Positions 1 to 11,640 of a DNA stretch of 64,000 bases are shown piece by piece. This DNA comes from Doris montereyensis (Eukaryota; Mollusca; Gastropoda; Nudibranchia; Dorididae), in the NCBI GenBank assembly GCA_037039925.1, contig JAXRKP010000147.1:351001-415000 (forward strand), written 5' to 3'. The notes under the pieces were generated by a model, which worked only from the letters and a program-made list of their open reading frames with translations, did not search any database and had not been told where the DNA came from. Numbering within the stretch: position 1 is the stretch's first letter; each line of letters opens with the position of its first letter. A program made the position numbers and the translations under genes.

Positions 1-115
1 TGTAAAATTGTTTTATTAATATTTTTAGAGCACTATGTTGCTCTTTTTTGTTTCTACTAAAAATGCAAGAATGATAATGTTTACCTCTTTCGTGTTTTCT
101 TTTTTATTTGTACAG

Positions 116-673
116 TCAAGTGTCAGTTCACACTGGGACCAAATCTAATGCTTCCAAAATTGCCACATCTGGTGTTGATGGAAATGTCATTCTGTGGGAT
201 TTGAAAGTATGTTCCTTCTTCTTCCGTTTTTTTAAACTTTTTTTCTGTTCTTTCTTTTTTTAAATTTGTTTTTATTGTTTTTTGTTTTGTGAATTTTTTT
301 CTGTGATTTAAAAGAAACTTTTTGGATAGACTCGCCCATAATGATTATTGCAGAGGTTGAAACCATTCTAGCGTTGTTGATTATTTCTGTTTATTCCCTT
401 GTGTTTGATTCATCTTTGTCCCTTTAAGGTTCTTACATCATTATTCTGTGTATTTATTAAAAGCATAGGAAGCTTGCAGGAATGAAAGGATAATTCTGAT
501 AATGATTTTTGATAGACTAAAGATAATACTTGTCAACTTTTAATTGGATTTGCATGAAACTTTAAACAAATGAAGTGGACATTTTTTTTACATTTCGACC
601 CAGGGAATCGAGATATTATAATTTCATTGATTTATTTCATGGTTGTTTTGTCTTCAGATCAGGCATTGTATAT

Positions 674-753
<80 letters not shown>

Positions 754-888
754 TAAACTTATTTCATTTTATGCATAAACTTATTTCATTTTGTTTCATT
801 GTAAATAGCATTGTATTATAAACTTCAGAGATCTGTTTTGTGTCCTCAGACCCTTGAGAAAAGCATTGCTGGCCTCCACATTTCCTAG
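116..888 (+). CDS. ARPC1A: ARPC1 (Arp2/3 complex subunit 1), last two exons
   Basis: This is the 3' end of the gene for the WD40 subunit of the Arp2/3 actin-nucleating complex; the rest lies left of the window. Exon 116-206 follows a good acceptor (TTTGTACAG), reads QVSVHTG...KIATSGVDGNVILWDLK and ends at GTATGT. Exon 850-888 follows TGTGTCCTCAG, reads TLEKSIAGLHIS and ends in TAG. The phases join cleanly (0 to 0). The sequence matches the family's final blade: a conserved S/TSGxDGxxxxWDxK strand, then a short LExSIxGL tail. The 643-bp intron contains a long (TA)n tract. I see no frameshift. Either paralogue name (ARPC1A or ARPC1B) would fit; invertebrates usually have one gene. Confidence 0.86.
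667..750. repeat. (TA)n microsatellite
   Basis: Near-perfect TA dinucleotide run of about 80 bp inside the last ARPC1 intron. It is interrupted once near 682 and is followed by a short duplicated ATGCATAAACTTATTTCATTT motif. Confidence 0.95.
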
Positions 889-1061
889 ATACTCCCAGTA
901 TACTGTCATCACTGACTGCTAAATTGGGACCACTCTCTTTGATGGTGGAATCATTTTCTGTGTTTTTATTAAAACAAAATTATATTTTATATCTATCTTT
1001 CTTATATTATGAATACAAGCTGTGCTTAGATTGAATTTTTTTGTGATTGAAATGTTTATAC
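889..1061 (+). other. ARPC1 3' UTR and flank
   Basis: AT-rich sequence directly after the ARPC1 stop codon, with no reading frame. ATTAAAAC near 968 is a possible variant polyadenylation signal. No canonical AATAAA is seen before the next repeat. Confidence 0.4.
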
Positions 1062-1280
1062 TCTGTCCGGGTTAGCTCCTTAGCCTTTGGTCAGTCAAGA
1101 CCGACCTGCAAGGCAGTAGGTTGTTTTCTGTCAGGGTTAATTCCCTTAGCCTTTGGTCAGCCAAGACCGACCTGCAAGGCAGCAGGAGATTCATGGAGGG
1201 CAGGATCATGTACTCCCCGTACAGGTGTTTACCTGTCCACTGCCCGGCATACTGAGTTCTACCCTGAGTTAACTTAGTGA
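1062..1280 (-). repeat. Two ~65-bp monomers of an RTE-type leader repeat
   Basis: Two tandem units contain GCCTTTGGTCAG followed by AAGACCGACCTGCAAGGCAG, then an 85-bp tail ending near CCACTGCCCGG. The same monomers occur three times at 34311-34600 in the opposite orientation, just upstream of an endonuclease-like relic. This copy is therefore probably a fragment of the 5' leader of the same non-LTR element, inserted in inverse orientation. Confidence 0.7.
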
Positions 1281-2224
1281 CTCGTCTTTCTCCACCCCCT
1301 TTTCTTTCTCAATCTCACTAACGCTACTCTCACTCTCACGCTCAGACTTCACTGTCATCCCTATCTCATAGTGTCTGTCTCTCAACTCTCTGTCCCCATA
1401 TATGCCATGAAAAAATAGGAAAAGTCTCAAATGTTTAAGAATTCCATGAAAATGTAAGGGAAGGTGCAGCAGGCTAGGTTTTTAGTACATTTAACGTAAG
1501 CATATTATTTGAATTATTAGTAATCTTTTAAAAAAAAAGTATCTCATCCTAGACTTAGATTTCATTTGATGGGGTTTTGTTTTTTTCTTTGTTTGAGATT
1601 TTCTTTTCAAGGAAACTTTGCATGTACCTGAGATTAGAAAATTTTAATTCTGTTCTCCCTCTTACTATTACAATCTATGGCCACATAGTGCTCTTCCCCT
1701 ACAGCGATTTTTACTAGTAAACAATGTTTTATGGAGTTTTCATTTATATTATTTATTAGTTGTTGTCTGTTATTAAAGTGTTATGAACTACAAAATCTGT
1801 ATAGATTTAACTTATTTGGATTTTCAAGACACCATATTTTTAGACGAAGGTCTGTTCTAATATGTCGCTTTAAATCTGATATGAAAGTGAAAGCAATGTG
1901 TTTGTATTTGATACCTGATGCTACTTTATTCCCATTCTTGTTATTTGATGGAGGATCTGAATAACCGAAATGCTGAAACCTTTGAACCTTGATGAGTATT
2001 TTGTTTCTTTATATCCATGGAATTTAAGGGATTGAAAAATTGTGTGATTCATCCTGATGTCCATTCCCTGAGACATCACAGAAGTTGGGGAAGTAAAAGT
2101 AGGCACTCAAAACTAGTCAAAACATGCTTTAATATATCTCAGAGAATGCGTGAAAAGTGGAAAAATAAGATTGATTTATTTGTCTTCTAACATCAACAAA
2201 ATACCCATAAGCCTGCTCCAGAAA
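1281..2224. other. Intergenic, nothing recognised
   Basis: AT-rich, with no coding similarity on either strand and no tandem structure. The short ORFs here have no recognisable motif. Confidence 0.5.
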
Positions 2225-2310
2225 GGTATTGGTAGGTCCTACTTCTTTCCTTTCACTCTTTCCTCTTAATCCACCCTGAGATCACTGTAATGGTGGGTGG
2301 GGTAACAAAC
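2225..2310 (+). repeat. Dispersed repeat, ~85 bp (copy 1)
   Basis: The segment with GGTCCTACTTCTTTC ... CACCCTGAGATCACTG ... ATGGTGGGTGGGG recurs at 18757-18845 in the same orientation with few differences. It is an interspersed repeat of unknown class with no coding capacity. Confidence 0.7.
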
Positions 2311-2523
2311 AATCAAAGCCTGTGCCCGTTTTATTATACCGTTATCAATGTTGTTCATTTACATTCTGTATTAGTCCTAAATAAACTCATTTTGAAAGCC
2401 AAAGGACTTTTTTTTGTTGATTTAACACTCATTTTGTCTTTTTCTCTCGCTGACGCATAAAGATACCTGTGTAAGTTTCAGTTTCATCCCTTGACAAAAA
2501 TGTGTCAAGCATAGCTATATAAT

Positions 2524-2600
2524 TATCATGTACAGTCAACTCAGGTTTATTGCAACTCGGTTAAATGCAATTTCCACTTAATCGTAACTTTTCGCAAGTA
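2524..2600. repeat. Possible terminal sequence of a DNA transposon
   Basis: TACAGTCAACTCAGGTTTATTGCAA resembles the sequence near 42082 (TACAGTCGACTCTGGTTAATCGCAA, quoted with its similar spacing). Starts of the form TA-CAGT are typical of Tc1/mariner/pogo ends. I could not pair it with an opposite end here. Confidence 0.35.
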
Positions 2601-2879
2601 ACAGAATTAATTCTGCAAGGTAATTTTGAAACGTCTGTTGCCTTGTATCCAGGATTTAGATTTAAGAATGACATGTCAATGACATGCCTGTTTACAATGG
2701 GCAAATATCCATGTTACCTGGATGAGACAGCAATGGGCTCCGATTGCGTGCTTTAATTTCACTGATTGTTATCATAGTTCAAATCAGCAATTTGAGCCAC
2801 TTGTTTTTTTGTGAGGCATCTACCTAACACTACAGAAGTTAAGCTCAAGTTATGGTATGGGCTGAAATTACGATGAAAC

Positions 2880-3265
2880 ATCACCACACGCACACACCCT
2901 TATCAGAGCACCTGTCGAACTTACATGTGCAGCAAGGTACACAGAAAACATTCTCCAAACCCATGTTGTTCCATTTTTGAGGCACAATCAAGGATGTACG
3001 CTACAACATGACTGCCCAACCACATAGGGCAACAGTGACAAACGAATTTCTCACAAGAAACAACCAATGTTTTCAAAATTAAATACTTGGCCCGCAATGT
3101 GCCCATATCTCAACCCGGCTGAACATGTGTGTCTTTGGACGTGAGATCAATGCCATAAATCCTCCCCTCAATATAGGGATGAACTGTTCCAAAGACTGTC
3201 TGATGCATGGAATAACATCACACAACGCCAATTCACTTTGTTGATAGATTCAATGAAACACATGT
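2880..3265 (+). pseudogene. Tc1/mariner transposase relic
   Basis: A broken transposase C-terminal half is spread over several frames. Recognisable blocks in family order are ENILQTHVVPFLRHNQ, LQHDCPTT (the D of the catalytic core region), the phrase PYLNPAEHV (standing for SPDLNPIEH) and AWNNITQRQF..LIDSMKHM (standing for WNNIPQ..I..LI.SM.RR). In-frame stops and at least three shifts make it inactive. The N-terminal DNA-binding part is not seen. The family assignment rests on the LNPxEHxW-like block and the terminal WNNI block. Confidence 0.75.
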
Positions 3266-4015
3266 GTTTAACTGTTACTGTTACTCAGTCTTATCTTATT
3301 CAAAGTGCTGGGGGACATACGCAATATTGACCGAATACAAATTGAATAATCAAATTTTATTGAATTTCTTAATGTCACATTAAACTGTTAGCTCAAAATA
3401 GCTTGAAATTTCACGTGGATAATGAGAATAGATTGTAGGAAGCTAATAGACTACCACCTTCTTGTTCATTAAGATCGTATTCTCATTAATCAAGCTTGCA
3501 CGCACACACACACACACATACTTAATAATAAAATATACATGTACTCGTGTAGCCATGTTCAATTACTATAATGTAATGTGTAATAGAAAATAAACAAATT
3601 GCTGGTCCATAATATACCTTTTTATATGTTAACAAACAATTACAGGCAAGTACATTGGCCTACATTAGCCTAGAAAATATGTGGTATTGACGTATTGGCC
3701 TAAATGGCTTGTATTAAGTTGTATAATATGAGGGAAGAGAGATTACATAGACATCCAGATGTCCACTCTGCCACTAGGGAGACACCCAAGCATGCCATGT
3801 CAACACTCCCTCCTCTTATCCTAAAAGAAACTGAATAAACATAAATGACATTTCGTGTATAGATCTAATCCATCGTCAGACAAAAAACGCGTAATATGTA
3901 CACACGTATACATCATCACACTGTGTGATGTCAAGGTAAAACAGACAGGAGCAGGAAAGTGGGGGTGAGTAGAGAGGGGAAGAATCAAGAAAGGAAATAT
4001 TTAGTAGTATTATTA
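3266..4015. other. Intergenic, nothing recognised
   Basis: No gene-like frame. It contains a short (CA)n run near 3500 and otherwise ordinary AT-rich sequence. Confidence 0.5.
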
Positions 4016-4254
4016 CTATTATCTAGGTTATTATTATTAATTAATATTATTATCATCATCATCATTATCATCATCATCATCATCATCACCATTATCATTA
4101 TTATTAGTATCATTATTATTACTACATGTGTTATTATTATTAATGTGATATTATTATTATTATTATTATTAATATTATTATATTATTATTGTTATTATTG
4201 TTATTATTATTATTATTAATATTATTATTATATTATTATTATTACATGTATTAA

Positions 4255-4308
<54 letters not shown>

Positions 4309-4348
4309 CATTATTATTATTATTATTATTACTATTATTGTTATTATA
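4008..4348. repeat. (ATT)n / (ATC)n trinucleotide tract
   Basis: About 340 bp of TTA/ATT triplets with ATC interruptions. The Ile/Tyr-rich ORFs across it are artefacts of the repeat. Confidence 0.95.
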
Positions 4349-4929
4349 TCAGACTAGAGGAAAATTGAAGATTGACTATACAATTAGGTACCGCAACCCA
4401 TTTTTTTCAATTGGCAGATAACTTAAATACAATATGACATTCAAACAGAGCTTGTAAAAACAAGAAAAACAAACTTTACTTCAACAAAATCGATCAACAA
4501 ATAACGAAGTTATGAAATTTCAAAGTTTATTAGGACTTAAAAATTTTTCGCAAAATAAAAAAAGTAATTTTAGGCCATTTTTATGCCATTATGTGGTGAA
4601 ATTAAAACAAATTGAATGATTGGAAACAGGATATAAGCATATAATCCATGACTTGGCTTTGTTATCTTCACACATTATAAAGGAAAACATCCTGACATGA
4701 ATACTGACAAAGATATGATGTTACAAAATTGAGAGAAAAAAAACCTGGACTTTGAAATTTTTTCATATTTCATAAGAAAACGGTTCAGAATGTCATATTT
4801 AGAGGCTCACACTCACAGAAATGTAACGAATGAATTGAGAGAGTTAGAATTCAGTAAATCACACCAAAAGTATATACAGACAAAGCCTAATTTTTTTGGC
4901 AGTGTTTCATGAAAAAATGTTGAACTCAT
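4349..4929. other. Left flank of the Penelope insertion
   Basis: AT-rich with no genes. Short phrases about ATCAACAAATAACGAAGTTATGAAATTTC resemble the degenerate 190-bp units on the far side (9997-10460). The Penelope element may therefore have inserted into an older repeat region. Confidence 0.35.
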
Positions 4930-5064
4930 CGTACAATGATTCGTACGATAGACCTTATTTTATCACCAAGGAGAAATAACTTGAGACTTTGATAACTTGG
5001 ATAGCATCAGGTAGTCCTAACTGGCATTTTTTGAAATTTCAGATAAGTTCTTTACTCTCTTCCC

Positions 5065-5506
5065 TTATTGCATCAATAAATTTGTAATTTATATACATTT
5101 CGCACCTTCAGTGTAAGTTTTTGTCTTGATTGATACTTCCTTTCATTTCATTCATTCTCTATCATTTCTTCTTTCTAGACCCAGTGAGATATAGATCTAG
5201 TCTTACATTTATCCTATTTTTCGTTCTTGTTTCCCATACTCACACGTCTCTCTCTCCATTTCTTTCTTCCCTGCCTGTTTTCTTTCTCTCTTATTGCATC
5301 AATAAATTTGTAATTTATATACATTTCGCACCTTCAGTGTAAGTTTTTGTCTTGATTGATACTTCCTTTCATTTCATTCATTCTCTATCATTTCTTCTTT
5401 CTAGACCCAGTGAGATATAGATTTAGTCTTACATTTATCCTATTTTTCGTTCTTGTTTCCCATACTCACACGTCTCTCTCTCCATTTCTTTCTTCCCTGC
5501 CTGTTT

Positions 5507-5516
<10 letters not shown>
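5065..5516 (+). repeat. 226-bp tandem duplication inside the left pLTR
   Basis: The segment starting TTATTGCATCAATAAATTTG at 5065 restarts at 5291 and runs again with essentially one substitution (GATCTAG versus GATTTAG). The right pLTR has a single copy, so the duplication arose after insertion or is an assembly artefact. Confidence 0.93.
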
Positions 5517-5719
<203 letters not shown>

Positions 5720-5775
5720 GTGTGATGCCGGAGGTATTACTTAGATCTAGATTCTAGATATTTCTCGTTTGTTGT

Positions 5776-5804
5776 CTGACGAAGGGTTATACCCAAAACG
5801 TCAC
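5776..5804 (+). ncRNA. Hammerhead-ribozyme-like core, left pLTR
   Basis: TCTGACGAAGGGTTATACCC is followed by AAAACGTC. The order is CUGANGA box, a 4-bp hairpin (GGGU/ACCC) acting as stem II, an A-rich box, a very short stem III and the GUC cleavage triplet. This is the arrangement known for Penelope-element hammerheads. The canonical GAAA box reads AAAA, so the G12 equivalent is replaced. Self-cleavage is therefore doubtful. Stem I pairing is weak by eye. Confidence 0.65.
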
Positions 5805-6025
5805 GTGTTTGTTCTGTCTTTATTAGTGGAGTTGTCACTTATTGTCATATTTCGCCTTTGACTTCACTCCACTGTGGCTCCTTCGTATTATTCACAGCTA
5901 TTTAGATAGTTCACATTGTCACATCTCTCTGTTGTTTACGTTATTTATCTTTTTTTAAATATTGCTAATATATTTAGATCTATAGTCATCTTCTTTGTCA
6001 TACTACTATCGGGACATATTCCTCA

Positions 6026-8850
6026 ATGTTACTAGTGTTACTTATATCTTCATTGACGCATAGTATGAAGTCTATTTCTTCTAACACCTCACTTTCATTG
6101 AAACCCTTTCTTGCATCCCTACATAATTACGTTCATATTGCCTTCTCTACCTTACCTTCCGATCTGCAAGATGTATCTCTGTCACTGGCTACAGCTACCC
6201 ATAAGAAAACTCGCATCACCTCTCACATTTGCTTTCTACACGATTGCTTACATCATAAGGTCATCCTAAAGGGTTTCAAACCCGGTTCGTTCCTTCATTT
6301 TCCAATATGTCTCTTTCGGATCGCTCTACATTCCAAGCGGTTGAAACTAAATGCTCTCTTCTAGGGATACGGACTACGCTTCAGTGCGAACGCAAGCAAC
6401 GCCGCGCCTTTAATCTTACCATTCAATCTTCATTACAACGCCTCCGTTCCTTAACTTTACTGAATCGCCCTCTTTACATCCTTATTCGACACATTATTCA
6501 TCACACCAACTCTGTTTTACATCAATTTATGAAAGGCCGTAAATCCAATAAACTCACTCATCTTCGACTATCCCCAGAATTATATGGTCATTTGATCTAC
6601 ACCGGTTCATGCGACCATTCGATCATCGCTCAACCACTTCCTCACACTCACATGCACCTCACCTTGACACTAACGCTGCCGCTTCCACTGGGCATCCACA
6701 CCAGCCCTCTGCTACTAATCTGGTTGTTTGCGTTCCGCCCAATCTCCCACTCAGTCAACCCGAGCGATCTGTTTTGGAAAAGGGCCTCAAATTTGTTTGA
6801 TAGATACCAAATGCGCTCTTTGTTGGAAAACTTTCGTCGACTCCGTCTCCGTTACCACTTCCAAGACACTGACACTGACTTGAATTCCTCCACGGACTCC
6901 ACACTTTTTCCTTCTCTAACCACTAAATCCATCTGGACACCCCCAGCAGGTCAATCCACTGCACTTGACCTTTTTATTCAAAAGGTTACTCAAGATTTTG
7001 ACAAGACCACTTTTAAACCCCTCCACCACTCCAACCTTTCTGCCACCGAAAGACAAGCCTTATTGGATTTACGCCATCGCACGGACATTGTTATAAAACC
7101 GGCGGACAAAGGCGATGCTGTGGTCGTATGGATTGGGACAAGCAACTATACATTCAAGAAGCTGAACGTCAACTCACCGGCACAGACAACAAGTTCTTCA
7201 TCTTCCGCCCCTCCGATAACACGTTTGCTAACAATGATAAAGAAGCTCTTACTATTAACCAACTAATTACTTCTAAAGTTCTACCACATAAAGCGAAAAT
7301 TCTACACCTGAATAACAGCCAACTCGGTAAACCGTGCTTTTATCTCCTCCTAAAATCCACAAAAGCTCACATCCCTGGTAGACCTATTGTATCAGCCTGC
7401 TCCTGCCCCACTGAACGCATCTCTGCCTTCTTGGACTCAGTATTCCAGCCTCTTGTCAAAGTTCTTCCCTCGTTCATCAAGGATACCAACCAAGCTCTCA
7501 CTTTCTTCGGTAGTATTTCATTTACAGACACAACCCCTAGACGTCTCTTCCTCATGGATGTTGTCTCCCTCTACACATCCATACCTCATTCCATAGGCCT
7601 TCAAGCCCTTAAATTCTTCCTCGACCAGCGATCTGACCAGACAATCAACACTACCACCCTTCTCCGTTTGGCAGAACTCGTGCTAAATCTTAATTCTTTT
7701 GAATGTAATGGACAGTTTTTCGAGCAAATCAGCGGAGTTGCCATGGGCACTAAGATGGGACCCTCATACGCTTGCCTATTCATGGGTTATCTTGAACATA
7801 GATTATTCCAGGCGTACCCTGGTCCTCTGCCCAACACCTATAAACGGTATATTGATGATGGGTTTGGTATTACGACGATGTGTGCGACTGATTTAGACCG
7901 TTTCTTCGATTTTGCAAACAACTTTTGCAAACCTAGCAAGTTCACTTTTACCCAGTCTACATCCACTGTTAACTTCTTAGACATCACCGTTTCTCTCTCC
8001 AAACATGGGCTTACAACTATCATATTCTACAAAGATACAGATAGTCATAGCTATCTCCACTACACATTCTCTCATCCACCACGTTGCAAAGATGCTATTC
8101 CATACTCTCAATTCCTCCGCCTCAGACGCATCTGTTCTGCCGAGCACCTATTCACAGAGGAAGCGCCTAAGATGTTTGATTTCTTCCTACGTAGAGGCTA
8201 CCCTAAGGCCATCATTTGTCAAGCCTTTCAGAGAGCTAAAATTGTACCCCGTAAAGACGCCCTCAACATCGTAGGAAGAAAAAAGACCAAACGTATACCT
8301 CTTATCCTTCCGTACCATCCGCACACACACCGTGTCATCAATATAGTCCGCAAGAACCTGCCTTTTCTACACGCTAGTGACGAGACTAGACGTGTTGCCC
8401 CTTCCTTTCCATTAATTGCCTTCAAGAGACACACTAGCCTTCAGGATATCCTTGTGCACAGTCGCCTCTCTACTGACTCCTCGCCGTCGGGCACCGTCCG
8501 ATGTGGACGCACTAACTGCAAGACATGCCCCTTTGTAGACGGCTCCACAACTATTCAGTTCCCTAGACAGACCTGGACAGTGAATGGGCAATTCTCCTGC
8601 GCCTCTCGCAATGTAATTTATGCTCTTCGCTGCAGTCATTGTGGAATGGCCTATATCGGAGAAACTGAGCAAACCGGTGCCTTTACATTTTAATAAACCA
8701 GGACATCGAGGAACCCATGACCTGAAAGTATGCATTCTCAGGTCATGTACCGGCGGTTCTGAGTCTAGGAAGTCTTTAGAGAACCGGCTTATAGTAAGAT
8801 TGGGCACAATCAACCCTGACGGTATGAACGTCTTACACCAATTTGTATAA
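6026..8850 (+). pseudogene. Penelope-like RT / GIY-YIG polyprotein, frameshifted
   Basis: The coding region of the Penelope element is read in pieces: 6026 to about 6300 (frame 2), 6300 to about 7120 (frame 1), 7128-8693 (frame 3) and about 8670-8850 (frame 1). In order it shows KPADKGDAVVV (the Penelope DKG motif, near 7098), GRPIVSACS (7378), MDVVSLYTSIPHS (first catalytic Asp, 7552), GVAMGTKMGPSYA (7735), YKRYIDDGFG (YxDD catalytic box, 7840) and VNFLDI (7970). A CxxxxCxxC linker follows (8512), then the GIY-YIG start IYALRCSHCGMAYIGET (about 8620-8667). The endonuclease tail HFNKPGHRG...ENRLI...LHQF follows in another frame, with residues between YIGET and HFN missing. The RT core is otherwise continuous for about 500 codons, so the copy is fairly young but inactive. 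Confidence 0.92.
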
Positions 8851-9162
8851 TTTTCTCTGGAGTAACTCCCATAGTCGGGCACACGCTATTACGATCCCTG
8901 ACCCTTCACCATCCTCTACCCTACCCCATCCGCTCCCCCACCACCCCCATGAAACTATCCCACCCTAACCCTGCCCCCCCCCCACCCTTCCTATCCCGTG
9001 CTAAGTTGGGTCCCTCTGGCAGTTCACACCCCATGTGCCCATCTATGGTAGCATACTCAATGGTTGGCATCTTTGAACACTGTTTAAAACAATTTTATTT
9101 TGTATTTTAATTTTTTTTACGTTCACCATTTACCGGAAGCGCACGGTTTCTTACCATTATGG

Positions 9163-9493
9163 AATAGACCTTATTTATTTATCACCAAGGAGAAATAACT
9201 TGGATAGCATCAGCTAGTCCTAACTGGCATTTTTTGAAATTTCAGATAAGTTGTTTACTCTCTTCCCTTATTGCATCGATAAATTTGTAATTTATATACA
9301 TTTCGCACCTTCAGTGTAAGTTTTTGTCTCGATTGATACTTCCTTTCATTCATTCTCTATCATTTCTTCTTTCTAGACCCAGTGAGGTATAGATCTAGTC
9401 TTACATTTATCCTATTTTTTCGTTTTTGTTTCCCATACTCACACGTCTCTCTCTCTCTCTCTCTCCCTTTCTTTCTTCCCTGCTAGTTTTCTT

Positions 9494-9571
<78 letters not shown>

Positions 9572-9947
9572 TTATCTCTCTTCTCCTCTCTCTCATTCTC
9601 TTTATCTCCTTCTCACCTTTTATTTTCTTATTTTATATTTTTATTTCATTCTAGATCTAGATCTGAATCTTCCACTCTCGCTCATTCTTCACACCCCCTC
9701 TGCTACGTTTCTTATCATCACTGTCTTTTTCTTTCTTTCTTTCTCCTTTATGTTTTTCTTCTGACATCACATTGTGTGATGCCGGAGGTATGACTTAGAT
9801 CTAGATTCTAGATATTTCTCGTTTGTTGTCTGACGAAGGGTTATACCCTAAACGTCACGTGTTTGTTCTGTCTTTAATAGTCGAGTTGTCATTTATTGTC
9901 ATAATATTTCGCCTTTGACTTCACTCCACTGTGGCTCCTTCGTATTA
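9163..9947 (+). repeat. Right Penelope terminal repeat (pLTR)
   Basis: Direct repeat of 4949-5890 without the 226-bp duplication. It starts AATAGACCTTATTTATTTATC and ends CTGTGGCTCCTTCGTATTA, next to the right target-site copy. It includes a (TC)n tract at 9495-9566 and a hammerhead-like core at 9832-9860. Confidence 0.9.
9832..9860 (+). ncRNA. Hammerhead-ribozyme-like core, right pLTR
   Basis: The same architecture as the left copy: CTGACGA, the hairpin GGGTTATACCC, then TAAACGTC. Here the GAAA box reads UAAA, so the G12 equivalent is again lost, but by a different base. The two copies thus decayed independently at one site, or the site was read differently. Confidence 0.62.
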
Positions 9948-9996
9948 CGTACAATAATTGAGGATCCAAAGTTAAAATTGGTCACTCGGCTGATTT

Positions 9997-10465
9997 GAGC
10001 AATTTCGAACTAAAATTTAAATAAAAAGAAAACTAACAAAGCTATTAAGTCACATCATATATCAAATTAAAGAGAAATATAAGATCTATCTAATGAAATG
10101 AATTAAAGAATTGTATTTCTCATAAAAATTCCTCTAGGGCAAAATAACTCGTAAGTCATCGACAGAAAATGTTTGCGGAAATTACAAATTTCGAGAACAA
10201 AAACTTCAATATATTAAAAACTGTAACAGCTATGAAGTCATGTTATACATCAAATTGAAGAAATATATAAGCTCTATTTATTTAATTAAGTTAATCAAAT
10301 AAGCATATTCCTTAAAATGTCTTTCAGCCAAGCCAAAAGGAAAAAAGTAATTGATAAAAATTGTTAACGGAAAATAAGCATTCGAGAACAAAACCTTCAA
10401 TACATTTAGAACCGTAAAAGCTATCCAGTCATATCATATATCAAATTAGAGAGAAATTTGAGCTC
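9997..10465. repeat. Degenerate ~190-bp tandem repeat, three units
   Basis: The phrase AGCTATNNAGTCAYRTYATA followed by CATCAAATT recurs near 10037, 10227 and 10417, a 190-bp period. Each is followed by AAATATAAG/TTTGAGCTCTAT-like text. It is a diverged satellite-like array of unknown class. Confidence 0.75.
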
Positions 10466-10499
10466 TATTAATATGTGAGGATTTCGAAACAGGATTTCG

Positions 10500-10960
10500 A
10501 AGGTGGAGCTAACGAAACCTTGAAAAGTCAGAAGATTGAACTTCGAAAACCAAGGCCTCCAGTTGGCGTTATAAGATCGGAGTGGGGAAGACATGGCGTG
10601 TGGTGACTAGGTGTAGAACTAGGCCTTGTTTTTAAATAGATAAGCTCGCCTCGATCTAGCCCAAATGCGTCATGAACTGAGCCGGTGACGGCGATGATGT
10701 GAAGTGAGAGTGAGGAGGCGTCGCCACTAGCCTAGTGAGTAGTAGTACTTTTAGATCTAGATCTACTGGTGTAGTCCTCCCAAGGATCCTCTTCACATTT
10801 TAGGGGCCCGTGAACCTCCATGATCCGTGGTTGAATTAGACCATTGAATTTTTTCTTCATTGTGTAAGGTTGTTTCAAGTAGAATGTAATTATTACAATT
10901 TTAGCCATTATTTTTGACAAATTGCATAAAATTTCAGAAATAGATTTAAATCTCAAGATT
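10500..10960. other. Mixed unique sequence, nothing recognised
   Basis: A relatively GC-richer block (10540-10740) with no recognisable protein. It could contain a non-coding first exon or promoter for the downstream gene, but nothing in the sequence proves this. Confidence 0.3.
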
Positions 10961-10969
10961 TGGACGATA

Positions 10970-11300
10970 TAATCTAAATCTAGATATAGATCTAGATTCT
11001 AGATCTATAATCTAAATCTAGATATAATATGATCTAGATCTAGATCAGATCTAGATCTATCTTGGGATTCAAATGAGTGAAACTGGTCCCAAGTGCTAGA
11101 TATATAAATCTAGATTAGATATAGATCTAGATTAATCTAGATTAGATCAAGATTCTAGTTCTCGAGTAAGAATCTAGTCTAGATATATCTAGAATCTAGA
11201 TCTAGTCTAACTCTAGATAGAGTGGTGTATGGTCAACAGACAACAACACGGCTTTAACATCAGTGCACCTAGAATCTATATAATCTAGGATCTAGACAGT
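10970..11300. repeat. TAGATC hexamer island
   Basis: Dense overlapping TAGATC/AGATCT/TCTAGA words over about 300 bp. The pattern recurs at 37020-37130, 38460-38790 and 50150-50830. The units are imperfect and no fixed longer period is visible. Confidence 0.85.
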
Positions 11301-11429
11301 TCTGTTTGACGTGTCTGTAAAAAGTAAAACTTCTCATTTCAATAAAAAATTCCCTTATTTTCAATTAAAGTTCTCATGTCAATAAAAATTAAGCATGTGG
11401 ATCATTCCCAACTGTTGGTTGGGAATAAT

Positions 11430-11640
11430 ACCAACACTGTTCTCTCCAACTCAACTCCCTCTCCGAAACTTATGTTCTCTCCGACGCAACTGCCAATATT
11501 GCCATGTCAACTCAACTCCCCTCTCCGACACTTCTGTTGTCTCCAACTCCAACTCCCCTCTCTGACACTTCTGCTCTCTCCAACTCAACCGCCCCTCTGA
11601 CACTTCTGGCACAACTTCACCCCCACTCAATCTCCAATAT
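11430..11640. repeat. Pyrimidine-rich ~38-bp minisatellite
   Basis: Repeated CTCTCCAACTCAACTCCC and CTCTCCGACACTTCTG blocks, about five degenerate units. Pro/Ser-rich ORFs on both strands follow from the repeat and are not credited as genes. Confidence 0.75.

Noticed and set aside
8412..8882. 156-residue minus-strand ORF
   Set aside because: Antisense shadow of the Penelope endonuclease region.
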